Shown here in pieces: positions 61,348 through 64,000 of a DNA stretch of 64,000 nucleotides. Source of the DNA: Myxococcales bacterium. GTDB lineage: Bacteria > Myxococcota_A > Polyangia > Polyangiales > Polyangiaceae. Under the pieces are notes generated by a model. That model was not told the origin of the DNA. It made no database searches and was given only the letters and a program-made list of their open reading frames with translations. The stretch covers positions 124,001-188,000 of the forward strand of contig JAEUKE010000207.1 of NCBI GenBank assembly GCA_016794345.1, in the 5' to 3' direction. The translations under genes were made by a program, and so were the position numbers. Each line of letters begins with the position of its first letter. Position 1 is the stretch's first letter.

Positions 61348-61366
61348 GGCGGCTATACATGCCGCC
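61348..61366 (+). promoter_or_regulatory. rplU leader hairpin
   Basis: GGCGGC-TATACAT-GCCGCC (61348-61353 with 61361-61366), followed by CCTTTT just before the ribosome-binding site of rplU. It could be an attenuator-like L21 leader element, but the stem is short and no family was recognised. Confidence 0.35.
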
Positions 61367-61388
61367 CCTTTTGGAAGGACCCTGATCC

Positions 61389-61703
61389 ATGTACGCGGTG
61401 TTCAAGACGGGCGGCAAGCAATACAAGGCCGCTGTCGGGCAGAAGCTCCTGGTGGAGAAGCTCCCGGCTGGCGAAGGCGACGAGGTCACGTTCGGCGAGG
61501 TTCTCCTCCTCAGCGGCGAGGAAGGCAAGGCGAAGGTCGGCCAGCCTCTCGTGAGCGGCGCCAAGGTCTCGGCCAAGATCGTCAAGCAGGGCCGCGGCCC
61601 GAAGGTCGTGGTCTTCAAGTTCCGCCGCCGGAAGAACTACCGCAAGAAGAACGGTCACCGGCAGCCCTTCACCGAGCTGCTCATCACGGGCATCTCCGCC
61701 TGA
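61389..61703 (+). CDS. rplU: 50S ribosomal protein L21
   Basis: Binds 23S rRNA domain VI. The 104 residues start [20 protein letters not shown] and include the [19 protein letters not shown] signature. It precedes rpmA by 20 bases, the standard pair. GGAAGGA lies about 10 bases upstream of the ATG. Confidence 0.98.
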   Translation: MYAVFKTGGKQYKAAVGQKLLVEKLPAGEGDEVTFGEVLLLSGEEGKAKVGQPLVSGAKVSAKIVKQGRGPKVVVFKFRRRKNYRKKNGHRQPFTELLITGISA

Positions 61704-61723
61704 TCGGACAGAGGTAGCAAGCC

Positions 61724-61984
61724 ATGGCACACAAAAAAGGCGGCGGCTCTTCCCGCAATGGTCGTGACTCGAACTCGCAGCGCCGCGGCGTGAAGGTGTT
61801 CGATGGCCAGACGGTCCCGGCTGGCAGCATCATCATTCGTCAGGTCGGCGCCAGCATCCACGCCGGCAAGAACGTCGGCACGGGCCGCGACTTCACCCTG
61901 TTCGCCCTGGTGGACGGCAAGGTGAAATACGAGTGGCAGACGAACACCAAGAAGAAGGTGTCCGTCTACCCCGTCGAAGCCTGA
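61724..61984 (+). CDS. rpmA: 50S ribosomal protein L27
   Basis: 86 residues, near the peptidyl-transferase centre. It starts [22 protein letters not shown] and continues with [22 protein letters not shown]. It has no N-terminal leader needing cleavage. obgE, its common partner, does not follow; a broken serine-hydrolase gene does. Confidence 0.98.
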   Translation: MAHKKGGGSSRNGRDSNSQRRGVKVFDGQTVPAGSIIIRQVGASIHAGKNVGTGRDFTLFALVDGKVKYEWQTNTKKKVSVYPVEA

Positions 61985-62126
61985 GCCAACCGCGTCGGCG
62001 GCTCGATCGACTCGTCGAGCCCAGCAACTCGAGGCGGCGTCCCACCGGGCGCCGCCTTGTCGCGTTCCATGTGGGCGCCCGATACCGGGAGTTGCGACGG
62101 GGCGGGCAGGACGTTAGACGGGGCCC

Positions 62127-62920
62127 ATGACGATCGGCGGGCGGGGCAGCAGGGCGCGACCGCAGGGGAAGCGGTGGATGGTTTGCCTCGCCCTGATGGC
62201 GGGCTGCTCGGGCTCGCCGCCGGCGTGGTGAAGGCGGCGTCCGGCCGACCGCTCGACGAGTACGTGGGCGCGGAGATCCTCGATCCGCTCGGCATCACAC
62301 GGCGCTCGTGGGCGCGCGACGCGACCGGGACGCGCGCGGCGTCCTGGGGGCTCTCGATCGAGGCGGCGGATCTCGCGAAGATCGGCGCCATGCTCCTCGC
62401 ACGCGGAAAATGGGGCGATCGCCGCATCCTCGCCGAGTCGTGGATCGACGACATGGCGAAGCCGGTGCGAGACGACGTCAACTGGCACGGCCTGCTCGCG
62501 TGGCTGCGTCACGACGGCCCGTACCGCGTGCAGACGCCCGAGCGCCGCAAGGTCTACGCCGACCTCGGCTTCACGGCCTCCGCAGATCTCGCCCCGCTCG
62601 ACGGGCGTCGCTTCGAGACCTTCGCCGCGTATTGGCTGGAGGCCGGAGCCCTGCTCGACGCAGCCGAGCGCGCCTCGTTCGCCTCGCTCGTCCGCGACGA
62701 TCGCCTCCCGGTCGAGCTCACGAGGGCCACGTACGCGGGGTTCGACTTCAACGGCTGGCTTGGCCAGTACCTCGTCGTCCTGCCGAGCCGCGGCATCGTC
62801 GCGGTGCGCCAGCGCCCCGAGCCGCCTGGCGGCGGAGACGACGCCGACAACAAGAAAAACGGCCTGCAGGACTTCGTGCGGCTCGTCATGGCGTCGGCGA
62901 GGCCCGCCGCGACCGACTAG
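62127..62920 (+). pseudogene. Serine beta-lactamase-family gene, disrupted by internal deletion
   Basis: From ATG 62127 the reading frame encodes a lipoprotein signal (CLALMAGCSGS) but ends at TGA 62229. From 62204 another frame continues to 62920 and encodes the C-terminal half of a class-C beta-lactamase/serine-hydrolase domain (LLGLAAGVVKAASGRPLDEYVG, ILDPLGITRRSW). The catalytic SxxK and YxN parts are missing. The same bases (GGGCTGCTCGGGC) read both ways, as expected after a deletion between short repeats. Most likely inactive. Confidence 0.75.
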
Positions 62921-64000
62921 GGGGCGCGCTGCTCGCTAGGCGTCGCGGTCAGCGTCTTCAAGAAGGGGACGAGCCCCCATTGAGCGGTCTCGGTGAAGGG
63001 CGGCAGCCAGGGCTCGCCGCCCTCCCCTCTCCCGTAGGTCTCGGTGACGCTCGCGAGCCCGGGGTGCGATCCGTCGTGTCCGAGGAATGCGAGCTCCGCC
63101 ACGCCGCGCAGGCTCGGCGTCCGGAACTGACCAAAGGCCGTGAGGGTGGGCGCGGGCGCCGGAGCGCCGACGGGTGCGTCGGCCCACGGCCCGTCCGCGC
63201 GGAACTCGCTCGCCTGCCAGCGCTCGATCCCGCCGAGCCGACCCGCGTCCACCGAGCCGGGCGCGGCCGAGCCCGTGTCGTGGAACGCGTCGTCCGTCAG
63301 GCGCGGCCCCCAGTGGCACTGCGTGCACCCGGACCTCACGAAGAGGAGGAGACCGTACTTCTCCTCGTCGGAGAGGGCCTGGGCGTCACCGTGCACGTAG
63401 CGATCGAAGGCGGTCGGCGCGACGCGGAAGGTGCGCTCGTACGCGGCGATCGCCTTCCCGGCGTGCACGAAGACGCGAGTGATAACGATTTTGTCATTCT
63501 CCGAGAGCGCGTCATAGCCGGCATCCCCTGGCTTGCCTGCGGCCGGCCAAGCGTCGGCGCTCGGGAGCGGAGCGTCCGGGAACGCGGCCGCATAAGCGGC
63601 GGCGTGGCTGATGATCACGCGGCGGGCGACGAAGACGCGCGAGGAGTCGAACTCGGCCGGGTTCTCGAGCGGCCCGAGCGCCTGCGCCCACAGCGAGTCG
63701 GCCTTGCCGTCCCAGTCCTGCCAGCGCGCGTGGGCCGAGAGCGCGATCGAAGGCGTTCGCCGCGAGCCGACAGCCATCGCTTCGGCGAGCGGTCTGCCGT
63801 CCGTGAGGGCCTTGTCCGGGTCGTGACAGGTCGCGCACGACACGGTCCCCGAAGGCGAGAGCCCGAGATCGAAGAACAAGGCCTCACCGAGCGCTGCCGC
63901 AGCGTCGGAGTCGGCGACGGCGTTTGTCGGGTCGGGGGGTGGCGCTCCGGGGACCTGAGCCATGGCCTCCAGCATCGCCCACTCGTTCTCCTCGAAGAGA
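62917..64000 (-). CDS. Di-haem cytochrome-c peroxidase (MauG/CcpA-like), 5' partial
   Basis: The frame remains open to the window edge past the ATG at 63975, so the true start lies beyond. Haem sites CATCH and CTQCH, the LGEALFFDLGLSPSGTVSC segment and the RTPSLRGVAELAFLGHDG region identify the family. A periplasmic peroxidase or MauG-type oxidase. Its stop overlaps the stop of the convergent pseudogene by two bases. Confidence 0.92.
   Translation of the reverse strand, partial: LFEENEWAMLEAMAQVPGAPPPDPTNAVADSDAAAALGEALFFDLGLSPSGTVSCATCHDPDKALTDGRPLAEAMAVGSRRTPSIALSAHARWQDWDGKADSLWAQALGPLENPAEFDSSRVFVARRVIISHAAAYAAAFPDAPLPSADAWPAAGKPGDAGYDALSENDKIVITRVFVHAGKAIAAYERTFRVAPTAFDRYVHGDAQALSDEEKYGLLLFVRSGCTQCHWGPRLTDDAFHDTGSAAPGSVDAGRLGGIERWQASEFRADGPWADAPVGAPAPAPTLTAFGQFRTPSLRGVAELAFLGHDGSHPGLASVTETYGRGEGGEPWLPPFTETAQWGLVPFLKTLTATPSEQRAP

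Overview
The window is high-GC DNA that reads like a member of the Myxococcota, most likely the Polyangiales/Sorangium side (inference). The reasons are three Hanks-type Ser/Thr kinases with single C-terminal membrane spans, many TPR and PEGA-type envelope proteins, a myxobacterial-style PilZ protein, an AgmX/PglI-like lipoprotein, many small lipoproteins, and frequent GTG/TTG starts. No rRNA, tRNA, CRISPR, prophage or intact insertion sequence was seen. The main repetitive feature is a family of C-run/G-run palindromes found only between genes.

Left part (1-24.7 kb). A minus-strand ribosomal block, rplV-rpsC-rplP-rpmC-rpsQ-rplN-rplX, begins at rplV. The usual upstream part of the S10 operon (rpsJ to rpsS) is absent, and a structured leader with its own candidate promoter sits there instead. 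Next come an FGE-fold lipoprotein and a second lipoprotein, a histone-H1-like DNA-binding protein, phoH coupled to a GAF/HD-GYP protein, an OprP-like porin, and an ftsE-ftsX-envC-like division cluster. Divergent from ftsE are a formyltransferase-like gene, a PilZ protein, and a 1002-residue protease/propeller/barrel protein. Small genes, tdk, a penicillin-binding transpeptidase and a Tat-type lipoprotein esterase follow.

Middle part (24.7-47.1 kb). Here lie a PEP-synthase/rifampicin-phosphotransferase-like enzyme overlapping an RluA-family pseudouridine synthase, an L,D-transpeptidase, and a 3-hydroxyacyl-CoA dehydrogenase. The most distinctive locus is an ECF sigma factor followed by a 1579-residue membrane protein. 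That protein joins a zinc-finger anti-sigma domain, a membrane span, FecR, VIT and vWA domains and a long C-terminal part. Divergent from it is a trypsin-fold/PDZ protein without its catalytic His and Ser. Then come a PP2C phosphatase, a 1949-residue TPR protein and a convergent Ser/Thr kinase.

Right part (47.1-64 kb). nadA is followed by a minus-strand run of two more kinases, two TPR/PEGA-like envelope proteins and acs. After these come a glutaredoxin, an unknown protein, a ClpB-like AAA+ ATPase with an altered first ATPase domain, an overlapping AgmX-like lipoprotein, rplU-rpmA, a serine beta-lactamase-family gene broken by an internal deletion, and a di-haem peroxidase running off the window. 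The 36-56 kb stretch looks like an envelope-signalling neighbourhood: sigma/anti-sigma, kinases, phosphatase and TPR scaffolds.
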